Source: Colias croceus
Taxonomy: Eukaryota; Arthropoda; Insecta; Lepidoptera; Pieridae
Reading direction: 5' to 3'
NCBI RefSeq assembly: GCF_905220415.1
Contig: NC_059556.1
Span: 6,832,501 to 6,896,500 of the forward strand
DNA length: 64,000 nucleotides
Shown here piece by piece: positions 46,966-57,960 of the stretch. Each line of letters starts with the position of its first letter. The stretch's first letter is position 1. The notes beneath the pieces are model-generated. The model did not search any database and was not told the DNA's origin. It was given only the letters and a program-made list of their open reading frames with translations. The position numbers were made by a program, and so were the translations under genes.

Positions 46966-47083
46966 CACTTCTTTGGCAAGATTATAAGATACCAAAATCG
47001 TTGAATTACTCCATGACGTTACGGTATTGTTATGATGCAACCTTGAAATTTTACTCTCAACGCGCCTAAAGAAGTTTCACTTC
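46966..47083 (+). mobile_element. Partial 'AGTGAAACTTCTTT' MITE, copy 3 (nested)
   Basis: ACTTCTTTGGCAAGATTATA to CTAAAGAAGTTTCACTTC, with the core ACTCCATGACGTTACGGTAT. The outer left part is missing where it joins the previous fragment, suggesting recombination between the two elements or a one-sided deletion. Confidence 0.7.
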
Positions 47084-47150
47084 AAAAATATATTAAAATT
47101 TCCCGACCTTCTGTTACTACGAAAAAATTTTTTCCTAAAAGTCAACAGAT

Positions 47151-48010
47151 ATTAGCGGCCTTCACACGTACATTTTAAACCGCGCGATACACCCCGCGCC
47201 ATACCATCCTGCCGTCCGATCCGTGCGTGTAGATGCGATGAGCGCGTGGTGGCGTGACAGTTTTGATGCGTTGCGTCGATGCGTACGCACATCTTTATAG
47301 TTTTCCGCGGATGCCACGTGTGGATGCAAATATTAGAAAATGGCGGTTTGGAGCGTGGAAGCAGTGACGGGTTTTATAAGGTTAAATCGGGAACATCCAT
47401 GCTTATGGCAAATCTATACATATAATAAATCTGTAGAAGGGTCAATTCTGTACATTGAAAATGTTGAAAAAATAAATAGCAGGGGGTGTTACTGGATCGA
47501 TACCAAACCCAAATATGTGATTAAAAAAATTTTTGTCTGTCTGTCTGTCTGTCTGTATGTGAAGGCATCACGTGAAAACTAACGGTTCGATTTCGATGAA
47601 ACTTGGTATAATTATACCTTATTAACCATTATATATTTATATTATAACCCATACACGTCTCCTTTTTACATTATTATTAAAACCCACTACGAAACCAGCT
47701 AATGCTATCACCAGACGTGCATCCATTTCTACTCTACTAGTTCAAAACTGAAAGAAAACTTTTAAAATGTAAGACATTCCACGCACCAGTCCAAACTGCG
47801 ATCCAAACTCTCGAAAAGCATTTATACGTACAGTTTTATCTGCAGGAAAGCGTAATAGATAGTTTGAACCGTGGTTCAAACTGAAGTTACATTTATAGCG
47901 TAAAATAGAAGAACAGATCAGCGCGCGGTCGAATCTACACAGACTTATCCGCAGATTGGCGCGCAGTCCCAGGAACGGCATTCCAAACTGTACGTGTGAA
48001 GGCCGCTAAT
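47151..48010. mobile_element. 860-bp TIR element (nested), TA-flanked
   Basis: GCGGCCTTCACACGTAC is exactly inverted at the two ends. The match continues outward as ATATTA/TAATAT, so TA may be the duplicated target. The left interior is very CpG-rich (CGCGCGATACACCCCGCGCC). The right interior has GCGCGCAGTCCCAGGAACGG. It carries a nested GTCT element at 47415-47623. The 80-codon plus frame 47340-47582 and 79-codon minus frame 47742-47981 lie inside and are not recognised as genes. Confidence 0.75.
47415..47623 (-). mobile_element. 5'-truncated GTCT element, subtype 2 (nested)
   Basis: Inverted copy of 50161-50480. It shares AATCTGTAGAAGGGTCAATT, GTTACTGGATCGATACCAAA, an uninterrupted (GTCT)n and CACGTGAAAACTAACGGTTC, but stops before the GC-rich end. 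It lies within the 47151-48010 element, the innermost layer here. Confidence 0.8.
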
Positions 48011-48640
48011 ATAGGTTTTTCGTGATTTTTACCGAAAAGGTAAGTTTTATCATATAACCACTTTTATCCAAATTGTAGATCATAAAATTATCTACTTATA
48101 CAAAAGAATCAATACATTATTTTCCTAAGATGTAGCTTCCTACCATTTTCTAAGATATAACGATTTATAAACTCATTCCATCCTTATAATATGCACACGT
48201 TTCTTAAATCACTTCACACCTAAATGATTTTATGATAAAACTTATCGTTTCAGTATAAATCGCGAAATCACCTATTTTTTTATTTATTTATAACCTGGAA
48301 TATGTTTTTTAATTCACGTACCGGAATGACAGTTAATTTTGAATTTTATTTTTAGTAATCCTTATTCCTTTGAACAATTTTACTAATTTTCTGCTGGATA
48401 TGAAATTTTGTAGTTTTAAAGGTCCTAGAATTTAGTGAACTCTGTTCACACCGGACCATTTCTATACGAATAGATGACAAGCGTTTTGACTTTTGCCATT
48501 TGCCTAGGCTTTGAATAAATTATGTTAATAACGCACGCAATAATTTTGATGAATATGAAACGGCTACGAAAGAAAAAATCCAGATGCAAATTAAAAAGAT
48601 AAATTTGAAAAAGAGAAAGGTATAAATTTATAAAGAACCG

Positions 48641-48720
48641 AACCGACTCGAACCCGCATCCTTCGCGCCATTCCGGGGCGGATGCTTGACCACCTCAGCC
48701 ACTCGTGACCCGCCGGAGCA
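48641..48720 (-). mobile_element. tRNA-derived SINE head
   Basis: On the minus strand CACGAGTGGCTGAGGTGGTC resembles box A of a Ser/Leu-type tRNA, and GGGTTCGAGTC (48642-48656) is a box B. The spacing is about 50 nt. The acceptor and T stems do not pair, so it is not a functional tRNA gene but a tRNA-derived SINE head. The downstream body (minus strand, towards 48580) is AT-rich. Confidence 0.55.
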
Positions 48721-49321
48721 ATCGAATTTATTCTATTCCTTCAGTTTTATGTGTCTTAAGGGACACACCGCACGCCATCTATTGAGATGATTTAACAACC
48801 ATCTCAACCAATATGAAGCACTTTTCAGTGAATACAATATTGTAACGATGGAACACGACCTTTTTTGTTGAATTTATATTTTATTTATAAAGCATTTGAG
48901 TGCCATAAAACCTAAAATATAAATTCAAAGAGAAAGGTAATTTGAAAAAGTAATTCTTAAAATATTTCTTAATTAAATTTAATTAAAGTCAACTTTGGAG
49001 CGCCATTACAGCAGCAGCGTTTCAAATTAATTATATAAAAAAAAATAAGGAAAAAAGTTTCCTCAAAAGACCATATTATAATACAAGATTGGTCAGAAGT
49101 AACTTTTTTGTAAAATGTATAAAAAAATGGAGCAAAAATTTTACATAGAAATTTTCTTTAAGTTTTCTTATTACTTCTTTAAGTTTCAATTTAGGGCAAA
49201 AACATATATAATTGTGGGAAAAAATTTGCGTACCTAGTTTGATTTCTTTATATTTCAAAGGGCCCCCAATTCTTGTGTGCCCAAGGGCCCCGGCATAGTC
49301 TAAGACGGCCCTGAATATCAC

Positions 49322-49753
49322 ACAACTAAATTAGTAAGAAGCAAGTTAATTCTCGAGAAGGCGGGAAAAATCCCCTGGCGTGTCGTACGGACCAACTTTA
49401 TGATGTTCCCGGGTAAGATGGTGATAATGAGTGTGACGTCATGACTTTCTACTTAGAACTTGCGTAATTTGTTCTTATTAGCTAAATTGTTCTTTTAAAA
49501 TTGGTGAAGTGAGGCCATCTTTAGTGGGATGTTATGATGTTAAGTTTTTTGGGGAAATATTTGCATTGGTTATATGGCTTTCGAATTCTTGGATTTAGTT
49601 ATATCATAGATAATAAAATACAATACTTGAATATTATCAGAACAGAGAACTGACTGAATATTGTAAAAACGATTAGAAATTAACTTAAAAATATTTCTAT
49701 ACTATAGATTTCCAACCGTTACATTTTTCAATGGTTTTAAAATATATATCTGT
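49322..49753. other. AT-rich DNA, nothing recognisable
   Basis: No gene or repeat supported. Confidence 0.5.
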
Positions 49754-49948
49754 ACTAGTGGTCCGCCCCGGCTTCGCCCGTGGTACATATTTCGCAATAA
49801 AAGTAAAGTAAAGTAGCCTATGTCCTTTCTCGGGTATCAAAATATCTCCATACCAAATTTCATGCAAATTGGTTTAGTAGTTTAGGCGTGATTGAGTAAC
49901 AGACAGACAGATAGACAGAGTTACTTTCGCATTATAATATAAGTATGG
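49754..49948 (-). mobile_element. GTCT-microsatellite element, internally shortened
   Basis: ACTAGTGGTCCGCCCCGGCT, TATGTCCTTTCTCGGGTATC, AATTGGTTTAGTAGTTTAGG, (ACAG)n with one ATAG, and ATTATAATATAAGTATGGA. The block with CCCGTTCCCGTGGGA is absent, as in the 51356 copy, so these two form a short subtype. Confidence 0.85.
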
Positions 49949-50160
49949 AAGTATGGATTTGACTATCCAGTACTAAATATCGAGGCAACGATAAAGAAAT
50001 AAAAAAAAAACTAAGAAATAAGTCAAAATCGTGTAGCCAGAGCATTAAATTTTACGCTAGCTATACCTACCTAATAGTTATAATAAGCTTACTTCAGAGT
50101 CTTGATTGAGTCGGAATTAAGAATACCTATTACATTTTTTATTATAAATACATATTGTTA
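49949..50160. other. AT-rich spacer
   Basis: Nothing recognisable between two GTCT elements. Confidence 0.5.
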
Positions 50161-50480
50161 GACTAGCTTCCGCCCGCGACTCCGTCCGCGCGGAAAAATT
50201 AAGAAAAATTAAGATTTATTTTTTTTCTACGTATTTTTCCGGGATAAAAAGTATCCTATTTTATGCCCAGGATAATAAGGTATAATTATACCAAGTTTCA
50301 TCGAAATCGAACCGTTAGTTTTCACGTGATGCCTGAACATACAGACAGACAGACAGACAGACAAAAATTTTTTTAATCACATATTTGGGCTTGGTATCGA
50401 TCCAGTAACACCCCCTGCTATTTATTTTTTCAATATTTTCAATGTACAGAATTGACCCTTCTACAGATTTATTATATGTA
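50161..50480 (-). mobile_element. GTCT element, subtype 2, near full length
   Basis: CTAGCTTCCGCCCGCGACTC, CGGGATAAAAAGTATCCTAT, GGTATAATTATACCAAGTTT, AACCGTTAGTTTTCACGTGA, an (ACAG)n tract, then TTAATCACATATTTGGGCTT, TCGATCCAGTAACACCCCCT and CAGAATTGACCCTTCTACAG. The extra ~110 bp beyond the microsatellite distinguish this subtype. A truncated inverted copy is nested at 47415. The 78-codon frame 50442-50678 begins in its end and is not a gene. Confidence 0.85.
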
Positions 50481-51355
50481 GATATAGATATAATACATAT
50501 TGTTAGATATAATATTCCTCTTCAAAAATTCAAGAATTGCCAAAACATTCGATCATGCACCGTCTGTGTTGTGGCCTATATATTATTTATCAATTGTATA
50601 AATTACTGGATCATATCCCTGGCTGACCCCAGGGTAGGGGTCATTTTACGAGCGATGTCTCTCTATCAGGATTTATAGACCACATTCGGGTACAATTTTC
50701 CGTTACGTTTGCTTCTGAGTTTGGGAAGGTGAATGGCTTTTTGAGTAAGGAAATATTGTGTTGGAATTAGTTGTAAATCTTGATGTTCAAATAATTTGAT
50801 TTTATTTTTCGCTTTATGTTAGTTGCGAAATCTTACATAAGTATATACCTGAATAATTAATATCAGTAAAAATAAATAACAATAAATTCTATGAAGTTTG
50901 GAAATTGGAATTGATTTGGTCAGGTAGGTATTCAATTTTCTTAAGATTATTAAAATATCGGCATCAACCTCTTTACTAACAAGCAGAGCTTTGCAAAGTT
51001 ACTTCATTAATTTCATTTTCAACATAATATGTTTTCATGCAAAATGTTTGTCAAAAATTCATTCTGTAAACAATTTTTTTTTGCATCAAAAGCATCTTCA
51101 AATGTACAAAGATTTTTATTACCAGTAAGCAGGATTCAATAGTGCGTATAAAATTGCAATGTACTTATATCGTATCCGAATAAAGTGTCGTAAAACAATG
51201 ATGGTCATCCAATGTTCAGCGTCAAACCCAAAACTACCGTTTATCCTAATCCAATCACCTATATTCTGAGACAATTGGTTTTGGGTTGGAGTACAAGAAT
51301 CACGCACGAGCGATTAACGTTGTTCATTTAAAAGTATTTTCGTTACATATCTTAA
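50481..51355. other. AT-rich DNA, no gene seen
   Basis: The 62-codon minus frame 51119-51307 lacks splice context. Nothing else recognisable. Confidence 0.45.
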
Positions 51356-51546
51356 TCCATACTAATATTATAATTATGCGAAAGTAACTCTGTCTGTCTG
51401 TCTGTTAGGTACTCATTCACGCCTAAACTACTGAACCAATTTGCATGAAATTTGGTATGGATATATTTTGATACCCGAGAAAGGACATATAGGCTACCTT
51501 TTATTGCGAAATATGTACCACGGGCGAAGCCGCGGGCGGAAAGCTA
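51356..51546 (+). mobile_element. GTCT-microsatellite element, short subtype
   Basis: TCCATACTAATATTATAATT, (GTCT)n, CACGCCTAAACTACTGAACC, ATACCCGAGAAAGGACATAT, and CGGGCGAAGCCGCGGGCGGA. Same internal shortening as the 49754 copy but opposite orientation. Confidence 0.85.
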
Positions 51547-54500
51547 TAATATACAGCAAAACATACACATAGCATATAATATATAGCAGCAGTCAGGTTC
51601 GTGAATAAGTCGTTTTGCTATTAAAAAGGAAATTTATTTATAATATACAACTCCAGAATGCCTCCGTAATGTGTGCTCAAATAAATAAACTAGAACATTT
51701 CCCTGTAAATTTTTTATTTTACAAAAATTTCACTTTACATCTAAATAAATCAGTAAAAAATAATTTCTGTAAGAGTCTGTAAGTATCAAAAAAATCCTGA
51801 AAATCCAAAAGACATCTATAAATTTGAACGAATGAATGAAAAAAGTGATACCTATAACCAGGTAAAAAGTGATATAGGTATATACCCAGTGAATTCATGG
51901 AATCGCATCAGCCTATACCCTGCTCTATTCAACCAGCCGATTGTCTTAACCCAAACAGCATCTAAAAATGCATCAGATAGCCAAACGGACGGTTATGTCT
52001 CATAAAATGTTGGGAAGTCCCGATAAGCTGTAAGGTCAGATGGTGAGTTAAATGGGACCTTAAATGGAATTCCTGGACATAAAATTGTACTTGAATTGGT
52101 ATATAGAAATGTTTTGATGGTGTAGGCATGTGGAATTGTCACGTTGTATTTAGTTTTACATCATTGTTTCAGAATAATGATTATAATAGTTAGTGATTGG
52201 TGGTATTCACGCTCTTTTATAGTATTGAATTTTGGCAATTAGAAGTCATAATTCCCTGGGGCGAATTTTTTTTGGTGTATAGGACTTTATGCAGAAATGT
52301 CATGTTGCAAATATTTTTCTTGATTTTCTGACTGAATATTTCTTCCCTTAATATCAACTAGGTTTTAATTTTCTATTAATTACTTTTATAAAAGTGGAGT
52401 CTAGATAAATCTCATTGATTTCAATCCTATGAAAAGCTAGTATTTTTGTTATTAATATGAAAATTATGTAACACAAACGATGTAAAAAATATTTTGATTC
52501 TCTTATCTTCTTCATTTTGGCTATAGGTCCATACTCCATAAACAAAACTTCATCGATCAAATATCGCAAATATAATTTATTAAAATCGCTATCAATAAAA
52601 TAAAAAGCACCTGATATACCGCATCCAATATAACACACATTTCTATTCATTATGTGGGGACGGGTCTCGTAAACCCGGCCCTGGGTCAGTCGATCGGCAA
52701 ATTATGCAAAGTGTCCGGTCATTACTGACATCTACCGCTCTATCTTAGCAAATGTACTGCGGTTTAGACGTTTTGATACTTTATAATATTAAATAAAAAA
52801 TTCTTGGTATTGGTTGCTTTATAATGCAAGCAAGTCGTTTGTCAAATCTAAGAATTAGTATCGAAAAATTATGAATATATATACATTTTCAAAAATATAT
52901 AAGAGAAGAATTACTTGTCAGCGTTACTTATGATATTTTAATTAATTTATAAACACACAAAAATTTATAAAACTCTCAGGGTTAAAACAAAAAATAATTG
53001 CACATTATTATGGCTATTAAATACAAATTAAGTTCATTGTCATAAAAGCCAATACCTGTAATGACTACACACTTGATATTTCACACACGATATATTTATC
53101 GGAATAACGATTTTACAAAATAACACATTATCAAGTATCAAAACATTTCCTGTGCAAACAGTAGTTCTCGCCACGTGCGGGTTACTGCGGTCAGTATTGA
53201 GGGTAGTTTTATTAAGAATTACAATTATTTATTTACGCAGACTGATCCGAATGTATCTGTATGGTAATACGCGTTATTTGTTAGGGCGAACGCAATATTT
53301 ATTCCATTCTTATGTTTATCTATGGTCAAAAGGGCGGGAAAATTGACAGCTGACATATTGGAAAAGATTCGTGTGTTATCTGTATCGATGATTTATTGTT
53401 TATCGTAATAGGAGAATTTGGCAGAATCCGTCCTCCATTCGAGAGTTACGAATAAAAAAAATAGAAGAAAATAATTCAAGAATGCAATAAAATTAAAGTT
53501 AGTTAGATGTGAGTTCAGTTATTGGTGAATTTATTGTCCTGGCTAGATTTATTTATTATTTAAAGAGGATTTTAAAAGAATCGTATCTTCAAATACCAAT
53601 AAATTTTTTAATCATTTTACTCCTCTAAAATAGACATTTTATCTCTACTACGATCAAGTACACAATATTAATATGATATTGTGTAAAATCTTGAAATATT
53701 TCTTCAACATTAATCAAATATTTCCAATAATCTTATAAAAGCAAACAACCTTGTTAGATCAGCTAACGATATTATGCAAATCGAATTATTATTCATACTG
53801 TTTTTCAAAAGGGTGTTTCTGTACCCTAATCTTACACTTCCAATCACAAACTTACAGACTGCGTTCCGCACACATCGAATCTATTATTTTAAACCTTATT
53901 TCATAGAAAATTTAGTTCATTTTGTTTCTACCTTGTTTTAGAAGCGCAAACAATTTTGTTATTAGTAATGATATTCGCTCATAGATGGCGCTAGCGGCGA
54001 TGCAAATTTTCTAGTAGCTTCCATTGATAAAAAATTGGGGATTCGGGAAATCTGATTGGGAAAACAGATGTAAGTTATTCCAAGATATTATAATGTAATA
54101 AGATTAAGGTATTCCCGTTATTATTTCATAATGTCTGTTTGATGGGCGGGTGATTTTGTTTGCAATGGCGCGAGATAATTAAATAACGCGTGACGTATTA
54201 TGTTTTTAAATTAGTTTTTCTTTTTTTATTCTTTAGCTTAAATCTGTTTCCTTATATTTGATTATTAGAATTTATGGTACAATATCTTTTTTCTATTTGG
54301 TATTAGTATTTATTGTGCTGTTTATAATACTAAATCAAAATAATCAAAAGTACCTGAGTACTGAAATGAATAATTTAACAATGCATATAATATTGTATTC
54401 TATATTATCCACGTATATTAAGAAATATAATAATTATCTTTCCCATATCCCAATAAGCATCCCATTTCCTAGCTAATGGTTTATGATTTTATGAAACGCA

Positions 54501-54670
54501 AGACGAGTCTCTCCCACGACCTCGTATTCAATGTGACCTCAAACAATTCCTGTTTATTCTATTTCTAGAGGATTCTGTAGACTATTTCTTTATAAATAAG
54601 TAACAATTACAAATGATTTATTACAGTAAGGTTCAATAAATTTTTTCATGTAACAGCTATCTATTTGCCG
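51547..54670. other. Repeat-poor AT-rich stretch, no gene called
   Basis: The 98-codon minus frame at 52354-52650 is one of the longest here but has no recognisable domain or splice support. A GC-richer patch at 52650-52750 includes GGGGACGGGTCTCG and AACCCGGCCCTGGG. A CATAGATGGCGCTAGCGGCG word lies at 53980. The GTAAGT at 54070 is preceded only by a frame with a stop. Confidence 0.4.
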
Positions 54671-54723
54671 AGCAACATTTTATTTTCCAAAAGATAGGAT
54701 CTTTTGGAAAATAAAATGTTGCT
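54671..54723. repeat. Perfect 24-bp-stem hairpin
   Basis: Arms 54671-54694 and 54700-54723 (AGCAACATTTTATTTTCCAA...) match over all 24 bases around a 5-nt loop. It is a fresh-looking small inverted duplication. Confidence 0.9.
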
Positions 54724-54862
54724 CCAAAATATACCTATTAAAATTTGCTGTAAAAATTATGTTAAAATTACCACTTTTCACCTAGGTTTAGTTGTCGATT
54801 GCTTCACCATTAAATCTTACTTTAGAAACAAAATGTATTTATTACGAACAATTTAAAAAAGC

Positions 54863-55015
54863 GTGTTTGCCGAGCACAGGTGTCAGAAGTGAAACTTTTT
54901 GGCAAGATTCAAAGATACCAAAATCGTCGCATTACGCCACGACGTGACGGTATTGCCATGACGCGACCATGAAATTTTACTCTCAACGCGTACTTATAAG
55001 AAGTTTCACTTCTAA
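54863..55015 (+). mobile_element. MITE, 'AGTGAAACTTCTTT' family, copy 4
   Basis: GTTTGCCGAGCACAGGTGTC, AGAAGTGAAACTTTTTGGCA, core CGCCACGACGTGACGGTATT, and end AAGAAGTTTCACTTCT. The outer GCCGAGCAC block also matches copy 1 at 11863-12012. The minus-strand 70-codon frame 54909-55121 overlaps it and is not a gene. Confidence 0.75.
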
Positions 55016-56402
55016 AATGTTCCTTGACAATTCTATAGGACAAACTATTAATACGAAATAAATAAGTTTCAAACCTTCGGTGTTTAACAGTTGTTAAATA
55101 GGAAGGTTTCGTAGTGCACAATACGTTAATATTAAATGATTAGTTGGGGTTAGTGCGTGCAATATCGGCGGATATAAATCAGCGATGCTCTTGAGCTATG
55201 GATATTGTTGCTTTCAAGTGGCAAATTGGAATTTATATTTAAAAATTAAATAAGAATAATGAGATATTCTTTAAGGCTTTGTTTCTAAAATATATTATGT
55301 AGTGGACAACGACGTAAATTAATGATTTCAAATATTTTTTAATATTCTAAGTGAATAGCACTCACTTTTTTGACATGACCATGCATGGTAAAAGTTTGTT
55401 TAAACATAAATTGATTTAACTATTAAATAATAGTTAGCTATCGAAACGAAAACTAACAAATCGCCTGTTGTTCATTAATTACGCTTTCAATTGATGAAAA
55501 ACATTCATACTCGGTTAATTAGGGTTAATCCATTTACACAAACGAAACAAATTTTCTTCATTAATTAATAATTATCGTAGTATTAATAAATAAGTTAAAT
55601 ATGAAATATTAATACGTTAGAGGCGACGGTCACTACACGAAGCCGAAAGCAAAATAATCTAGTTGGAATTGCGCGCCGCCTCCATTGTACTGCATATTGC
55701 GTACGTCTTACTTCTGTTGTGATTTATATTGTTTCAATTTTCACATCGAAATACCGAAACTTGTTTAAGATATTGTATTAACTATGAACAAAGCTTTTAA
55801 TATAAAGTTACGAATCAAAAACAGCTAGGTAACTAGGTACTTAGCTAGGTACATATTTGTTGAAATAATAGGTTCTGTTTTTAAGAATAGTTTGGGATAT
55901 ACAAGTAAAATTACATAATTGTTGTAATTTTTATATAGTGAATAGATATGTGGATAGATGGATGGAAAAAAATTAGTGAGCAAAGTAACAAAGAACAATA
56001 TTGAAAAAATGTCTTAGTCACTATAAATGCAGCTCCATAGAGTTAGTTTCTGTGATCTGTGTGCAGCTCTAATAAAAAGTTTTACGTTGATAAAGTATAA
56101 AAATAAGTAAATAACTGATAATGGAAATCTATTACCATAAGTTATTTTTACACCTCCTGAAAAACTGTAGTTACGGAACGGTAAAAGCTAACCTTAGTAG
56201 TTAGTACCAGCTGTAGACGAAGTTTTAAATTTTGATCATACCCAATTATTTCGGTAAATTTCTCTACAAAAAGATTACATTTCTAAATAATCCCTTTTTA
56301 TTTTTTTAAGTATGTCATATTTATATTGTCTCAATAATATGTGAAGAAAAACTAAGAATAAGTAAAATAAAATATCTTATCACACAAAACGTAAGAAGTG
56401 CA
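55016..56402. other. AT-rich DNA with a CpG patch at 55620-55705
   Basis: The patch (GAGGCGACGGTCACTACACG, GAATTGCGCGCCGCCTCC) is CpG-rich and not recognised as a repeat. No exon supported. Confidence 0.4.
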
Positions 56403-56500
56403 CACCGCCATCTATTGGTATAAAGATGAACTACACATGACAGCGGCTCAGTTTAGTTCCGCTACTACAAAAGAGATGGCGCCAGCGTAGCTATACGTAC
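56403..56500. repeat. Segment with inverted 'GCCATCT' words
   Basis: CACACCGCCATCTATTGGTA near the left and AAAGAGATGGCGCCAGCGTA near the right give an inverted CGCCATCT/AGATGGCG pair. Related GCCATCTATTG or TAGATGGCGC words occur at 48776 and 53980. This may be a decayed MITE family. Confidence 0.4.
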
Positions 56501-56580
56501 TAAATATTACCCGTGTTCTTTATACATATTATGTAGAAAAGTTTTGATTTTTATTAATGTTTATAATTAAATTGTTTCAG

Positions 56581-56601
56581 ATACTTTGCACAAGAGAACT
56601 G
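56581..56601 (+). CDS. Very tentative 21-nt microexon
   Basis: The acceptor TTAAATTGTTTCAG precedes it and the donor ACTG|GTAAAC follows (weaker, no G at +5). Joined after exon B the frame would read R-YFAQEN-W, without a stop and keeping phase. Two moderate splice sites 21 nt apart can arise by chance in this much AT-rich DNA, so this is only a candidate. Confidence 0.15.
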
Positions 56602-57825
56602 GTAAACGACTTTATTTATTAAATTAAATTTAATTTTCTATTTTTTTTTAGAAACTTCCATCGATTTTTGCTTTTAGATATTTTAACCAATATTATTAGA
56701 TATGTGCCAATTGTGGTGCCAATAGTTATACCTTAATTATAATATTACGAAGATAGGAAATAAAATAAAATTTTCCCTTCACTATGGTTTGTTATTTCGA
56801 GTTTTGCTTTTATAAAATGGGCAGTTAACTTGAAGTTTACGGACCTGTAAGATTTAACCCTCTGATGCTGTAAGTACTTTTAATTCTCAAGACAGTGCTC
56901 GTTTAATGGAAGGCTTGCCACTTAACGGACCTTGAAACAAATACTTTTAAGTTAAATTAAGTATAATTGTAAGATGCGCTCTTTCGTAGCATTTAAACGT
57001 TTTATAAATTCGAGAGCGTTTTTATATGTGCCGTGAATGTTTTTATTTTCTGTTTTTTTACCTTGTTGCAAATACAATGAAAGCAAATCCATAATATAAA
57101 TTGAAATTAAGATCCTGTTTCCATTTAATTTTTATACCTATTATCTGCTCCGTTTTAGTCCGAGTAGAAAATATTTTTTTTGACATATTACTATAATAAT
57201 AATCACTCCTTGCCGATTTCGGCTACGGCGACTGCTAATTATTGTCAACACACACACATTTTAATATAGACGTCTAGCAATACATTGTTGAAAACTACAT
57301 TTAATTTTACTCAATTTTTTTTAAAGAACTCAAAAAATACGAACTCATTGCTGAAATAAAGTCTTAAATCTTTAATTTTCTGTAAACTTTTTAAACATAT
57401 CACGATCTTTATATTGGAGAACTTAGATAATTTGGAGAACTTAAAGAACACAGATACGTTTTCCGTTCAACACAAATAAATCGACATCTTTGATCCCAAT
57501 TTATGCAGTAGCAATCCCACCCCCCGCGATATTGACAGGGTTAATAATAATGGATAGACACATTGGTCGAGGGGCTTAATAGACCGCGTGTTATGATTTA
57601 AGGATCAGCTATATTGACGGCGTTAGAAGTGTTAAGTTTTGTTAAAATATATGTTTTAGTAAGAAATAATGTATGGTCTTAGTCTGTTTATTTAAAATAG
57701 GATAATTAGACTAAGCGATTTTTTTCTATTATAAATCCGATATTGATTCAGATTTAAATACGTAGGTAGAAAATTCATAAATACTGCCTTGAGCAAAATT
57801 ACTAAAGTAACAATGTAAAATGCAT
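56602..57825. other. AT-rich DNA, nothing certain
   Basis: A TTGCCGATTTCGGCTACGGC word at 57211-57230 may be a fragment of a dispersed repeat, followed by a short (CA)n. No gene supported. Confidence 0.4.
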
Positions 57826-57960
57826 TATTAAAAATAAAATAAAAAACACTTTATTGCACACAGTACCTACACACAAAAGAAAACAAAATCAAACAAAAAT
57901 AATACATAATTACATATTATTATTATAAATCTCTCTTTACGTTGTGCATCTCATATTATT
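57826..57960 (-). mobile_element. Putative LINE 3' tail
   Basis: On the minus strand the sequence ends ...GTGTGCAATAAAGTGTTTTT followed by TTATTTTATTTT, with an AATAAA signal (complement at 57850-57855). This fits the 3' end of a non-LTR retrotransposon. No coding part is visible upstream. Confidence 0.4.

Larger units (their letters stand above)
46685..48511. mobile_element. Long-inverted-end element, copy 2, split by insertions
   Basis: The left part (AGAATAGAATCCACT..., CACACTACCAAGGACGACGA) matches the left end of the 34756 copy. The middle part at 48011-48110 (CGAAAAGGTAAGTTTTATCA) matches its centre. The right end (TTTTGCCATTTGCCTAGG) matches the other terminus. A further inverted pair (48011-48050 with 48225-48285) shows the arms were once longer. 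It is interrupted at 46868-47083 and 47151-48010. Confidence 0.6.
46291..49313. mobile_element. 3.0-kb hAT-type element with perfect 8-bp TSD
   Basis: AATATCAC is repeated exactly at 46283-46290 and 49314-49321. The element starts CAGTGCCGTCTT and the complement of its right end starts CAGGGCCGTCTT (11 of 12 match). Next to both ends are runs of GGGCCC/GGGGGCCCCC, forming a GC-rich hairpin at 46335-46365. Terminal CAG plus an 8-bp duplication marks hAT elements. No transposase frame was found. The interior is filled with later insertions (46685-48511 and those within it) and a tRNA-like SINE head. The 81-codon minus frame 49076-49321 runs over the right end and is not a gene. Confidence 0.85.

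Noticed and set aside
47340..47582. 80-codon plus frame ending in a VCLSVCLYV-like run
   Set aside because: The run is the translated (GTCT)n microsatellite of a nested element.
48641..48720. Functional tRNA gene
   Set aside because: A and B boxes are present but the acceptor and T stems do not pair, so it is a SINE head.
52354..52650. 98-codon minus-strand open frame
   Set aside because: Composition follows local AT content. No domain, no splice context and no sign of codon bias.
54000..54070. Possible exon between TTTTCTAG and CAGAT|GTAAGT
   Set aside because: All three frames contain a stop within the segment.
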